A stretch of DNA of 64,000 bases from the NCBI GenBank assembly GCA_035493955.1, contig DATJHI010000035.1, positions 124,001 through 188,000 of the forward strand. The letters are read 5' to 3'. The translations under genes and the position numbers were made by a program. Shown piece by piece: positions 1 to 6,838 of the stretch. Position 1 is the first letter of the stretch, and each line of letters begins with the position of its first letter. Origin of the DNA: NCED01 sp035493955 (GTDB lineage Bacteria > Pseudomonadota > Alphaproteobacteria > Caulobacterales > Caulobacteraceae). A model generated the notes under the pieces. The model had not been told where the DNA came from. It saw nothing but the letters and a program-made list of their open reading frames with translations, and did no database searches.

Positions 1-1296
1 GGCAGTCCCTTCGGCGAGATCGCCCTGGCCGGGACCCTGCGCGAACTCGGCCGCCATCAGGAGGCCGAGGAAGCCGCCCGCCGGGCGGTGGCCGCCGTGG
101 GCGAACACCCCGTCGCCATGAACGCGCTGGGCCAGGTGCTGCGGGACCTGGGCCGGCTGGAGGAATCGGAAGGCGTCTATCGCCAGGCGCTGACCCGGGC
201 GCCCTTCGACCCCATGCTGCACCTTGGCCTCGCCAGCCTGATCTGGGCGCGCACCGGCGATCCCGGGCGGGCGGCGGCGGCCCTGGATTCGGTGCTGAGG
301 CAGAGGACCACCACGCCGCTGCTGGCGGTCCGGGCCAAGCTCCACACGCGGTCGGGCCAGCCGGCGCAGGCCTACGCCCTGCTGGCCGAAGCTTCGACAC
401 AGGTGCCGGACGATCCGATGCTGCACGCGGCGGCGGCCACCGCGGCGGTCCATGCCGGCCAGGTCGAGGCGGGCCTCGTCCATGCCGAACGGGCCCACGC
501 CCTGGCCCCCGGCGTGGGCCAGATCCGCGCCCTGCTGGCCGAGGCGCAACTGGCCGCCGGCCAGCCGGAACGGGCGCTGGGGATCGTCGCCGACCTCGTG
601 AAGCAAAGTCCCGAGGACCAGCAATACCTGGCCCTGCAGGCGGTCGCCTGGCGGCTGACCGGCGACCCGCGCTATCGCGGCCTCTACGACTACGAGGCCA
701 TGGTCGGGGTCTTCACCCTCGAGCCGCCCGAAGGCTGGTCCAGCCTGGAGGCCTATCTGGCCGACCTCGCCGTCACCCTGAAGGCCATGCACGCCATGGG
801 CGGCGATCCCTTGGACCAGTCGGTGCGCAAGGGAGCCCAGACCGAACAGAACCTGGCGCTGTCGGCCGATCCGGTGGTCCAGGCCTTCTTCAAGGCGGTG
901 GAGGCGCCGGTCGCCGACTATCTGGCCCGCCTGGGCAAGGGCCGCGACCCCTTGCGCGCCCGCAACGGGTCGGGCCATCGGATCAAGACCGCCTGGTCGG
1001 TGAAGCTGGAGCCCGACGGCTTCCACGCCGACCACCTGCATCCGGACGGCTGGCTATCCTCGGCCTTCTACGTCGAGCTGCCCAAGGCCATGGGCGACGA
1101 CCAGGCCAAGCAGGGCTGGCTCAAGTTCGGCCAGCCCGGGGCGCCGACCCGGCCGGCCCTGGAGCCCGAGCATTTCGTCCGGCCAGAGCCCGGGCGGCTG
1201 GTGCTGTTCCCGTCGTACATGTGGCACGGCACCGTCCCCTTCGGCGGCGACGAGACTCGCCTGACCATGGCGTTCGACGTGGTTCCGGGGAAGTAA
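1..1296 (+). CDS. TPR protein with C-terminal 2OG-Fe(II) oxygenase-like domain, 5' truncated
   Basis: The frame is open from the window edge, so the N-terminus is missing. The first start-like codon (GTG at 88) lies inside a repeat and is unlikely to be the true start. The first half is degenerate tetratricopeptide repeats of Ala/Leu/Gly-rich helical pairs, a protein-binding scaffold. The last third resembles the putative 2-oxoglutarate/Fe(II) oxygenase family fused to TPRs: HLHPDGWLSSAFYVELP supplies a likely iron-binding histidine region, and LVLFPSYMWHGTVPF with the downstream ETRLTMAFDV gives the distal histidine and the arginine expected to bind 2-oxoglutarate. Substrate unknown; protein hydroxylation or a role in glycan or peptide modification are possibilities only. 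It is followed 25 nt later by a dehydrogenase gene on the same strand. Confidence 0.8.
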   Translation, partial: GSPFGEIALAGTLRELGRHQEAEEAARRAVAAVGEHPVAMNALGQVLRDLGRLEESEGVYRQALTRAPFDPMLHLGLASLIWARTGDPGRAAAALDSVLRQRTTTPLLAVRAKLHTRSGQPAQAYALLAEASTQVPDDPMLHAAAATAAVHAGQVEAGLVHAERAHALAPGVGQIRALLAEAQLAAGQPERALGIVADLVKQSPEDQQYLALQAVAWRLTGDPRYRGLYDYEAMVGVFTLEPPEGWSSLEAYLADLAVTLKAMHAMGGDPLDQSVRKGAQTEQNLALSADPVVQAFFKAVEAPVADYLARLGKGRDPLRARNGSGHRIKTAWSVKLEPDGFHADHLHPDGWLSSAFYVELPKAMGDDQAKQGWLKFGQPGAPTRPALEPEHFVRPEPGRLVLFPSYMWHGTVPFGGDETRLTMAFDVVPGK

Positions 1297-1321
1297 GACG
1301 CCCCGTACAGAAGGAACGCCG

Positions 1322-2140
1322 ATGCCCCGCCTCTCCGACAAGGTCGCGCTGATCACCGGCGCCGGGCGCGGCATCGGGCGGGCGGTGGCGCTGAAGCTGG
1401 CCGGCGAGGGCGCGAATATCGTGCTGAACGACCTCGACCCCGAACCCGCCGCCGCCGTGGTCGCCGAGATCGAGGCGCTGGGGGTCAAGGCCCTGGCCGT
1501 TCCGGGCGACGTCGCGGCGGCCGACTTCGGCGAGCGGTTCGTCGGCGCGGCGACGGAGCGCTTCGGCGGCCTCGACATCGTCGTCAACAACGCCGGCTAC
1601 ACCTGGGACGGGGTGATCCAGAACACCGCCGACGACCAGTTCGAGGCGATGATGGCCGTCCACGTCTCGGCCCCCTTCCGCATCCTGCGCGCCGCCGCCG
1701 GGCCGATCCGCGAGCTGGCCAAGGCCGAGGCCGCCGAAGGGCGAACGGTCCATCGCAAGGTGGTCAATGTCTCGTCCATGGTGGGGCTCTACGGCAACGC
1801 CGGCCAGATCGGCTATTCGACGGCCAAGGCGGCGGTGGTGGGCATGACCCGCACCCTGGCCAAGGAGTGGGGCCGCTACGCGGTCAATGTGAACGCGGTG
1901 GCCTTCGGCCTGATCGAGACGCGCCTGACCCAGCCGGCGGGAGGCTCCATCGAGGTGGGCGGGCATGAGGTGGCCGTCGGCGTGCAGCCCGGCCTGTTGC
2001 AGATGATGAAGGCGGTGATCCCGCTGGGGCGGGCCGGCACGCCGGAGGAGGCCGCGGGCGCGGTCTGGCTCTTCTGCACCCCGGAGAGCGACTACATCTC
2101 CGGCCAGGTGGTGCTGGTCGGCGGGGGGCTGTTGATCTGA
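1322..2140 (+). CDS. SDR family NAD(P)-dependent oxidoreductase
   Basis: A 272-aa classical short-chain dehydrogenase, a cytoplasmic NAD(P)(H)-dependent oxidoreductase of the FabG-like group. The cofactor motif TGAGRGIG is at residues 12-19, NNAG at 89-92, the catalytic Ser at 152 and the YxxxK pair at Tyr165/Lys169. The C-terminus (GGGLLI) is FabG-like. An insert of about 20 residues rich in Ala/Glu (around 128-145) precedes the catalytic serine strand and is longer than in FabG. The ATG is preceded by AAGGAA at a normal distance. The substrate cannot be read from the sequence; 3-oxoacyl or hydroxyacyl thioesters are typical. It follows the oxygenase-like gene closely and may be co-transcribed with it. 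Confidence 0.9.
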   Translation: MPRLSDKVALITGAGRGIGRAVALKLAGEGANIVLNDLDPEPAAAVVAEIEALGVKALAVPGDVAAADFGERFVGAATERFGGLDIVVNNAGYTWDGVIQNTADDQFEAMMAVHVSAPFRILRAAAGPIRELAKAEAAEGRTVHRKVVNVSSMVGLYGNAGQIGYSTAKAAVVGMTRTLAKEWGRYAVNVNAVAFGLIETRLTQPAGGSIEVGGHEVAVGVQPGLLQMMKAVIPLGRAGTPEEAAGAVWLFCTPESDYISGQVVLVGGGLLI

Positions 2141-2153
2141 CGGCGCCGCGTGA

Positions 2154-3050
2154 TCATCCCGCCGCGGGCGGGGACTGCATGCCCACGACCGCCACGCAGG
2201 CCAGGACCAGGGTCGCCAGCACCGTCTCGGCGACCACGCTGGCCCGCAGGGCGCTCAAGGCGGCGCGGCCGGGTCCGCGCGCCAGGGCCGGGGTGAGGAC
2301 GAAGCGGTTGGCGGCGGCCAGGCACAGCATCAGGCCGAACAGCGCGAGCTTGGCGATCAGGCCAAGGCCGTAGGCGCTGCGGGGCAGGTCCAACAAGTGC
2401 TCCGGCCCGACCAGGACCCAGCTGTTGACCAGGCCGGTGGCGACCAGGGTCCCGACCACGGCCAGGCCGACGCCGGAAAAACTTTCCAGCCCCATGTGCG
2501 CGGCCTTGCGGTCGGTCTCGACCGCGGCGGCCCGGCCCGAGCGGACCACCAGCACGGCCAGGGGGACGAGCGCCCCGATCCAGACCCCGGCGGCCAACAG
2601 GTGCGCGACGTCGGCGGCGAGGTGGACGGCGGACAGGGCCCCGTCGCCGCTCGACCCGTGACCGAGCCGGGCCAGGCTGGCGGCGACCAGCGCCCCCACC
2701 CCGGCCGATCCCAGCCAGCGCGACCGGCCGGGGGCGGTCGCCCACGGCGCGACCGCGGCGGCGAGGAACAGGATGGCGCGGACGGAGCCCGCCCGGCCGA
2801 CGCCGGTGTCGAGCGCCACGCTCCAGACCTTGGCCGGGTCGAAGGCGTCGGACGGAGCGCCGAAATTGGCCGCCTGGGCCATCAGCCAGCCGAGGGTGGC
2901 GAGCCCCCCGGCCGCGCCGGCGAGGCTGAGCAGCCGCCGCGGCCACGGCCCGGACGGGGCGGGTCCATAGAGGAAGAACAGCGGCGTCCCCAACAGCACC
3001 ATCCCGGCCGCGATCTGGAAGAACCGGCTGAGCGCGATGGCGAGGTCCAC
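2154..3050 (-). CDS. copD: CopD family copper resistance membrane protein
   Basis: A 298-aa polytopic membrane protein with about eight hydrophobic segments across its length, matching the CopD/YcnJ fold proposed to move copper across the inner membrane with periplasmic CopC. The C-terminal stretch ALFGLMLCLAAANRF followed by LTPAL is characteristic. It starts with GTG at 3050, only 5 nt after the copC stop, so the two are surely co-transcribed and probably translationally coupled. It is the last gene of the operon that begins at 4887. Family membership is a recognised match; transport direction is inferred. Confidence 0.88.
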   Translation of the reverse strand: MDLAIALSRFFQIAAGMVLLGTPLFFLYGPAPSGPWPRRLLSLAGAAGGLATLGWLMAQAANFGAPSDAFDPAKVWSVALDTGVGRAGSVRAILFLAAAVAPWATAPGRSRWLGSAGVGALVAASLARLGHGSSGDGALSAVHLAADVAHLLAAGVWIGALVPLAVLVVRSGRAAAVETDRKAAHMGLESFSGVGLAVVGTLVATGLVNSWVLVGPEHLLDLPRSAYGLGLIAKLALFGLMLCLAAANRFVLTPALARGPGRAALSALRASVVAETVLATLVLACVAVVGMQSPPAAG

Positions 3051-3055
3051 GGGCG

Positions 3056-3418
3056 CTACTTCACGGTGAAATTATAGTCGCCGTTGGTCTTGTGCCCGTC
3101 GTCGGCGGTGACCGCGTGCCACATCACCATGTACTGGCCGGGCGCCAGCCTGGTCTTGGGGGTGGCGTCGACGGCCTTGCCGTTGGCCTTGGCGACCACG
3201 TCGATGTTGGTCCCGTCGGCCTTCATCAGCTGGGCGCCGGAGAACTTGGGCTCCAGCTTTTCGCTGAACTCGAGGTGGATGACCTGGGGGGCGCCCACCG
3301 CGGCGTTGGCGGCGGGATCGGCCTTGACCAGCTTGGCGTGGGCCTCGGCGCCCGACCCGATCAGCGCGAGGGGCGCGGCCAGCAGGGCCAGGGCGGCGAA
3401 CTTCGACAGGGCGTTCAT
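3056..3418 (-). CDS. copC: CopC family periplasmic copper-binding protein
   Basis: A 120-aa secreted protein. Residues 1-26 are a Sec signal peptide ending in AEA, so the mature chain begins HAKLVKADPAANA. This matches the usual CopC N-terminus, where the first His is a Cu(II) ligand. The C-terminal DDGHKTNGDYNFTVK is also typical of the family. CopC is a small beta-barrel that binds copper in the periplasm and partners with CopD, encoded immediately downstream. The ATG at 3418 was chosen because a strong AAGGAG lies just upstream and the signal peptide starts there; the frame stays open further upstream but overlaps the preceding gene. A 71-nt gap separates it from the Met/His-rich gene. Confidence 0.92.
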   Translation of the reverse strand: MNALSKFAALALLAAPLALIGSGAEAHAKLVKADPAANAAVGAPQVIHLEFSEKLEPKFSGAQLMKADGTNIDVVAKANGKAVDATPKTRLAPGQYMVMWHAVTADDGHKTNGDYNFTVK

Positions 3419-3489
3419 GGTCGTTCTCCTTCGGGACCCAGGATCGGCCCTCTGATGTGAACCTCGTCTGTACATACGCGCCGGGCGCC

Positions 3490-4887
3490 TCAGTCCAGCA
3501 CCAGCCGGGCGAAGCCGGTCGTGCCGTTCGGGCTGTCGCCATAGGACGGGCGCAGGCCGGCGGGGACGAAGTCGAAGCTGTGCAGGACGCCGACGCCGAC
3601 CTTGGCGTGCCGGGCCACGGGGAAATCGCGGATCACCCCCAGGCTCAGCTTGCCCACCGTCTGCAGCGCCGCATGGCCGGGACCGCCGAGTTCGTCGGTC
3701 TTCAACCGCTCGGCCCGGCCGAACAGGGTCCAGTCCGCATCCGGCTTGAAGGCGCTCTCCAGCAGGAAACCGTCCGAACTCACCCCGTCCGACCGTTCCT
3801 TGCGCCCCCAGGCGGCGGTGGTCGCCCACGAGCCCTGGGGGCCGACGGGGACGGTGTAGATGGCGCTGGCGGACCAGCGGCGCTCGTTGTCGGTGGGGTT
3901 CAGGGCCTCGGGGCTGATGAGCTCGGCCCAGGACCCCTGCAGCGACCAGTTGGCGGTGGGGTTCCAGCTTATCCGGGCGGCGGTGGAATCCAGCTTGGGA
4001 CTCTCGATGTCCCATCTGTGCTGGTCCGGTTCACGGCCCTTGAAGCGCGAGGCCTCGATCTTCCAGTTCCGATGCACCCATCCGGCCGTGACCACCCCGA
4101 AGGTGATGTGGGTGGAGTCGAGCCAGTGGTGGGTGATCGGCGCTTCCGGGCTGTCCATCCCCGACTGGCGGTGCATGAAGGCCGGCGGTCCAAAGGCCGG
4201 CTCCCCCGGCAGGCCGGCGTAGACGAAGACGGCGTCGTCGATCGACAGGCGGCGGCTGTAGGAGACCGACAGCTCCATGAAGAGGTCGTGGGGATGCTGG
4301 CGGTCGACCAGGGTGGTCTTGCCGTCGGCGGTTTCGCCGGCGGCCAGCAGCAGGGGGTAGCCGCGGGGGCCCATCAGGGGGTCGGGGCTCAGCATGGCCT
4401 TCAGGTTCAGGACGTCGCCGCCCGCGAAGTCCCGCCGCGCCATGCCCATGACCATGCCGGCGACAAAGGTCCTGTCGTCGCCGCGCGGACCGGACTGGTG
4501 GTCGAAGACCCCGTTCAGCATGGCGTGGCCCATCAGCGACCAGCCGTCGACCGAGGCGTGGACGCCTTGGTGAGCGGAGGCGTCAGGCTGCCAACTGGTG
4601 CCCGAGGCGTCGCGGGTCATCGGATAGAAGCCCTGCACCCCGGAGTAGGGCATGTTCGCCATGCCCTTCATCCCGGCCATGCCCGGCATGTTCGCCATGT
4701 CATGCGCCGAATGATCCATGCCGGGCATGCCGGCCATGTCATGGGCGGGCGGCGGGGCGGCTGAGGAAGCGGCCGAATGGTCCATGCCCGGCATATTGGC
4801 CATGTCGTGCGCGCCCTCCTGGCCCAGGGCCGGGAAGGCGGCCAGCAGGCCGGCGACGGTGGCGGACGCGGCGAGGATTCGGTTCAT
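3490..4887 (-). CDS. Secreted Met/His-rich copper-associated outer-membrane-like protein
   Basis: A 465-aa protein with a Sec signal peptide (cleavage after about residue 22). Residues 25-80 contain three to four imperfect repeats of the type HDMANMPGMDHSA, loaded with MxxM and MDH motifs that resemble methionine/histidine Cu(I)-binding segments. The rest (about 85-465) is rich in alternating aromatic and polar residues with many Trp and Gly, as in an outer-membrane beta-barrel, and ends GFARLVLD. It heads a probable operon with copC and copD and is transcribed from a CueR-type promoter, so a role in copper binding or efflux at the cell surface is likely. The exact family is not recognised. 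The ATG sits almost at the predicted transcription start (see the promoter entry). Confidence 0.8.
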   Translation of the reverse strand: MNRILAASATVAGLLAAFPALGQEGAHDMANMPGMDHSAASSAAPPPAHDMAGMPGMDHSAHDMANMPGMAGMKGMANMPYSGVQGFYPMTRDASGTSWQPDASAHQGVHASVDGWSLMGHAMLNGVFDHQSGPRGDDRTFVAGMVMGMARRDFAGGDVLNLKAMLSPDPLMGPRGYPLLLAAGETADGKTTLVDRQHPHDLFMELSVSYSRRLSIDDAVFVYAGLPGEPAFGPPAFMHRQSGMDSPEAPITHHWLDSTHITFGVVTAGWVHRNWKIEASRFKGREPDQHRWDIESPKLDSTAARISWNPTANWSLQGSWAELISPEALNPTDNERRWSASAIYTVPVGPQGSWATTAAWGRKERSDGVSSDGFLLESAFKPDADWTLFGRAERLKTDELGGPGHAALQTVGKLSLGVIRDFPVARHAKVGVGVLHSFDFVPAGLRPSYGDSPNGTTGFARLVLD

Positions 4888-4893
4888 GCCCGT

Positions 4894-4924
4894 TTCATGC
4901 AGCTTCCCAGCATGGGAAGGTCAA
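4894..4924 (-). promoter_or_regulatory. CueR-type copper-responsive promoter/operator
   Basis: On the minus strand the -35 TTGACC (4924-4919) is followed by a 19-nt spacer (4918-4900) and a -10 CATGAA (4899-4894). The spacer carries the dyad ACCTTCCC-N4-GGGAAG, nearly the same as the Escherichia coli copA promoter. A 19-nt spacer is the hallmark of MerR-family-activated promoters. It drives the Met/His-rich gene, copC and copD, and lies between them and the divergent CueR-like gene. The expected transcription start, 6-7 nt after the -10, falls at the A of the ATG at 4887, implying little or no leader. Confidence 0.85.
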
Positions 4925-4947
4925 GAGCGATCGTCAGGGGATGGCGC

Positions 4948-5334
4948 ATGAACATCGGCGAAGCGGCCAAGGCCTCGGGCGTCTCGGCCAAGATGATCCG
5001 CTATTACGAAAGCGTCGGCCTGATCCGGGCGGCCGACCGCAAGCAGAGCAACTACCGCGACTTCGCCGAGCGCGACGTCAACGAACTGCGCTTCCTGCGC
5101 CGGGCCCGGACGCTGGGCTTTTCGGTGGAGGAGATCGCCAAGCTGCTGGAGCTGTGGCGCGACCGCGCCCGGCCGAGCCGCGAGGTCAAGGCGATCGCGC
5201 TCAGGCACGTGACCAATCTCGACGCCCGCATCGCCGAGATGCAGGCCATGGCCGACACCCTTCGCCACCTCGCCCACGCCTGCGCCGGCGACCACCGGCC
5301 GGATTGCCCGATCCTGGGGGATCTGGGGCGGTAG
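4948..5334 (+). CDS. cueR: CueR-like MerR family copper regulator
   Basis: A 128-aa MerR-family regulator. The N-terminal winged HTH (MNIGEAAKASGVSAKMIRYYE) is followed by a dimerisation helix around 75-108. Cys112 and Cys120 lie in the C-terminal metal loop (CAGDHRPDC). This spacing and numbering match the Cu(I) ligands of E. coli CueR, so Cu(I), Ag(I) or Au(I) sensing is expected rather than Hg(II) or Zn(II). The ATG at 4948 was chosen because the HTH starts there and AGGGG lies 7 nt upstream, although the frame is open further upstream. It is divergent from the copper operon across a 60-nt gap holding the operator. It ends 8 nt before the convergent cyclophilin gene. Confidence 0.93.
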   Translation: MNIGEAAKASGVSAKMIRYYESVGLIRAADRKQSNYRDFAERDVNELRFLRRARTLGFSVEEIAKLLELWRDRARPSREVKAIALRHVTNLDARIAEMQAMADTLRHLAHACAGDHRPDCPILGDLGR

Positions 5335-5342
5335 GGGCCGCC

Positions 5343-6200
5343 CTACCGCGTCGGCACGTCCACGTCGCACAGGGTGAAGGCCGCGCCCTTGGCCCTGGAG
5401 GCGGACTGCAGCAGGGCCTGGAAGGCCGGCCCCCTGGTGTCCATCACCTGCAGCATCGGCCGCTCGGCCGCCGGCATGTCGGCCATCACCCGCACCCGGA
5501 CCATCTTGTCGGCGGGAGGCGGAGGCGGCTCGCCCATCTTCAGGGCGGTGACCACGTCGTAGCCCTGCACCACCCGGCCCCAGGCGGTGAAGGTCTTCTC
5601 CAGGTTGGTCCCGCGCACCTTCATGAAGAAGATCTGGCTGTTGGCGCTGTCGGCTGGCGCGCCGTGGGCGAAGGAGGCCACGCCGGGGCAGAAGATCACC
5701 GAGCCGCGCCCGCTCGTCGGGGCCTGGCCGGCGGGGAGGGCGGGGTTCGGATCGATCAGCACCGGCAGGGAGCCGACAAAGCCCAGATCCCCCTGGGCCG
5801 AGGCGCCGAAGGACGCGTAGGGCGTGGCGGCCGTCAGAGGGAAGAAGAACTCGTCCTTCAGGTTGGGCAGGGGCGAGCGGAAGCTCCTGTCGCCCTTGTC
5901 CCCGCCCTGGGCCGCGAAGCCCAGCACCCGATAGAACTGGGCCCCGTTGTAATAGCCCTGACGGGCCAGGGCCTTGATCCGGGCCACGTGGCCCGGGGCG
6001 ATCTCGGGGTGCATCTCGACCACGATGCGGCCCTGGGTGGTGTCGATGACCAGGGTGTTGGCCGGATCGAGGGCGCGCCAGTCGGCCGGGCCGGAGGATG
6101 GCGCGGGGGGCGCCGGCGGAGCTTCGGGGGGCGGGACCTGAGCCGTCGCCGCGCCGGCCAGGGCGGCGATGAGGACGGCGGCCGAAAGGGCTCTGAACAT
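5343..6200 (-). CDS. Secreted cyclophilin-type peptidyl-prolyl cis-trans isomerase
   Basis: A 285-aa protein with an N-terminal signal peptide (about 1-20) and a Pro/Ala-rich linker (21-38), then a cyclophilin domain. Diagnostic segments include DTTQGRIVVEMHPEIAPGHV, the NGAQFYRVL strand and GDKG, and later SQIFFMKV and FTAWGRVVQGYDVV. It should catalyse proline isomerisation during folding of periplasmic or outer-membrane proteins. Compared with short bacterial PpiA it has a longer loop around 95-140 and a C-terminal extension of about 60 residues. The ATG at 6200 has GGAGCG upstream. It is convergent with the CueR-like gene and appears to be monocistronic. Confidence 0.88.
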   Translation of the reverse strand: MFRALSAAVLIAALAGAATAQVPPPEAPPAPPAPSSGPADWRALDPANTLVIDTTQGRIVVEMHPEIAPGHVARIKALARQGYYNGAQFYRVLGFAAQGGDKGDRSFRSPLPNLKDEFFFPLTAATPYASFGASAQGDLGFVGSLPVLIDPNPALPAGQAPTSGRGSVIFCPGVASFAHGAPADSANSQIFFMKVRGTNLEKTFTAWGRVVQGYDVVTALKMGEPPPPPADKMVRVRVMADMPAAERPMLQVMDTRGPAFQALLQSASRAKGAAFTLCDVDVPTR

Positions 6201-6327
6201 GGGCGCTCCACTGAGGTCTTCGACCCGATCCTATCCCCGAGCCCCGCCGTCGTCCCGTGCGCAGCGATTAGGGGAATCCTTTTCCGTCTCGCCGCGTTTA
6301 TCGTCCGTCACCGCTGCGGAGTCCCTC

Positions 6328-6549
6328 ATGGCCACCCTCTTTCTCGCCCGGACCAGCGCCGACGGCCGCGCCTTCGCCCAGCCGGTCCCCGACGCGTCGA
6401 CCCCGATGGAGGCGGCTATCCTGTTCGCCGAATGCTGGGGCGCGGGGGAGGCGTCCGGGGAGGTGGCGATCACCGTCACCGATTCCGAGACGGGCCACGA
6501 GCAGTGTTTCCGGATCGATCTGGGCGACCACACCATCGGTCCCTGCTGA
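6328..6549 (+). CDS. Small hypothetical protein, 73 aa
   Basis: An acidic 73-aa protein beginning MATLFLARTSADGRAF and ending DLGDHTIGPC. The central helix PMEAAILFAECWGAG and the strand VAITVTDSETGHEQCFRI suggest a small alpha/beta domain. There is no signal peptide or membrane segment. The ATG at 6328 was preferred because GGAG lies 6-7 nt upstream and codon use is typical from there on; the open frame upstream overlaps the cyclophilin promoter region. Function not recognised. Two cysteines (in AECWG and at the C-terminus) are visible, but no metal motif. Confidence 0.65.
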   Translation: MATLFLARTSADGRAFAQPVPDASTPMEAAILFAECWGAGEASGEVAITVTDSETGHEQCFRIDLGDHTIGPC

Positions 6550-6612
6550 GGGCGCTTTCCAGCTTAGCCGGCGCCCCGGCGCGTCGCCTCCCAGTGGAGC
6601 GAGGTTTCTTCG

Positions 6613-6645
6613 CGGCCGCAGCAAGGCATGCCGCGGCCGGCTTTT
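6613..6645 (+). terminator. Weak candidate hairpin terminator
   Basis: CGGCCGC (6613-6619) can pair with GCGGCCG (6633-6639) across a 13-nt loop, followed by GCTTTT. It lies after the 73-aa gene and before pckG. The stem is short and the loop large, so this is tentative. Confidence 0.3.
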
Positions 6646-6660
6646 AATCTAGACGATTAA
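6644..6660. promoter_or_regulatory. AT-rich inverted repeat upstream of pckG
   Basis: TTAATC (6644-6649) and GATTAA (6655-6660) form a 6-5-6 inverted repeat, unusually AT-rich for this DNA, about 180 nt upstream of the pckG start. It could be an operator or part of a promoter. The regulator is unknown. The spacing does not fit a CtrA box. Confidence 0.35.
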
Positions 6661-6838
6661 GTGCCTTACAGGTCTCAGTTCGGGCGAATTTCTCCACTTG
6701 GACCTCGCCAAAAAAGATCACGGGCTTGCTCAGCGGGGCTCGGGAGTCTACCAACCCGGCTTCCGAGGCGACCGGTTGAGCACCGGCGGGGACGGCGTGC
6801 GCGCGGTCCTTCCGTGTGCTGCGTAAGGGAGACCGCTC

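Noticed and set aside
6644..6660. CtrA cell-cycle binding site upstream of pckG
   Set aside because: The TTAA pair is 9 nt apart, not 7, and flanking bases do not match the consensus; kept only as an unassigned inverted repeat.
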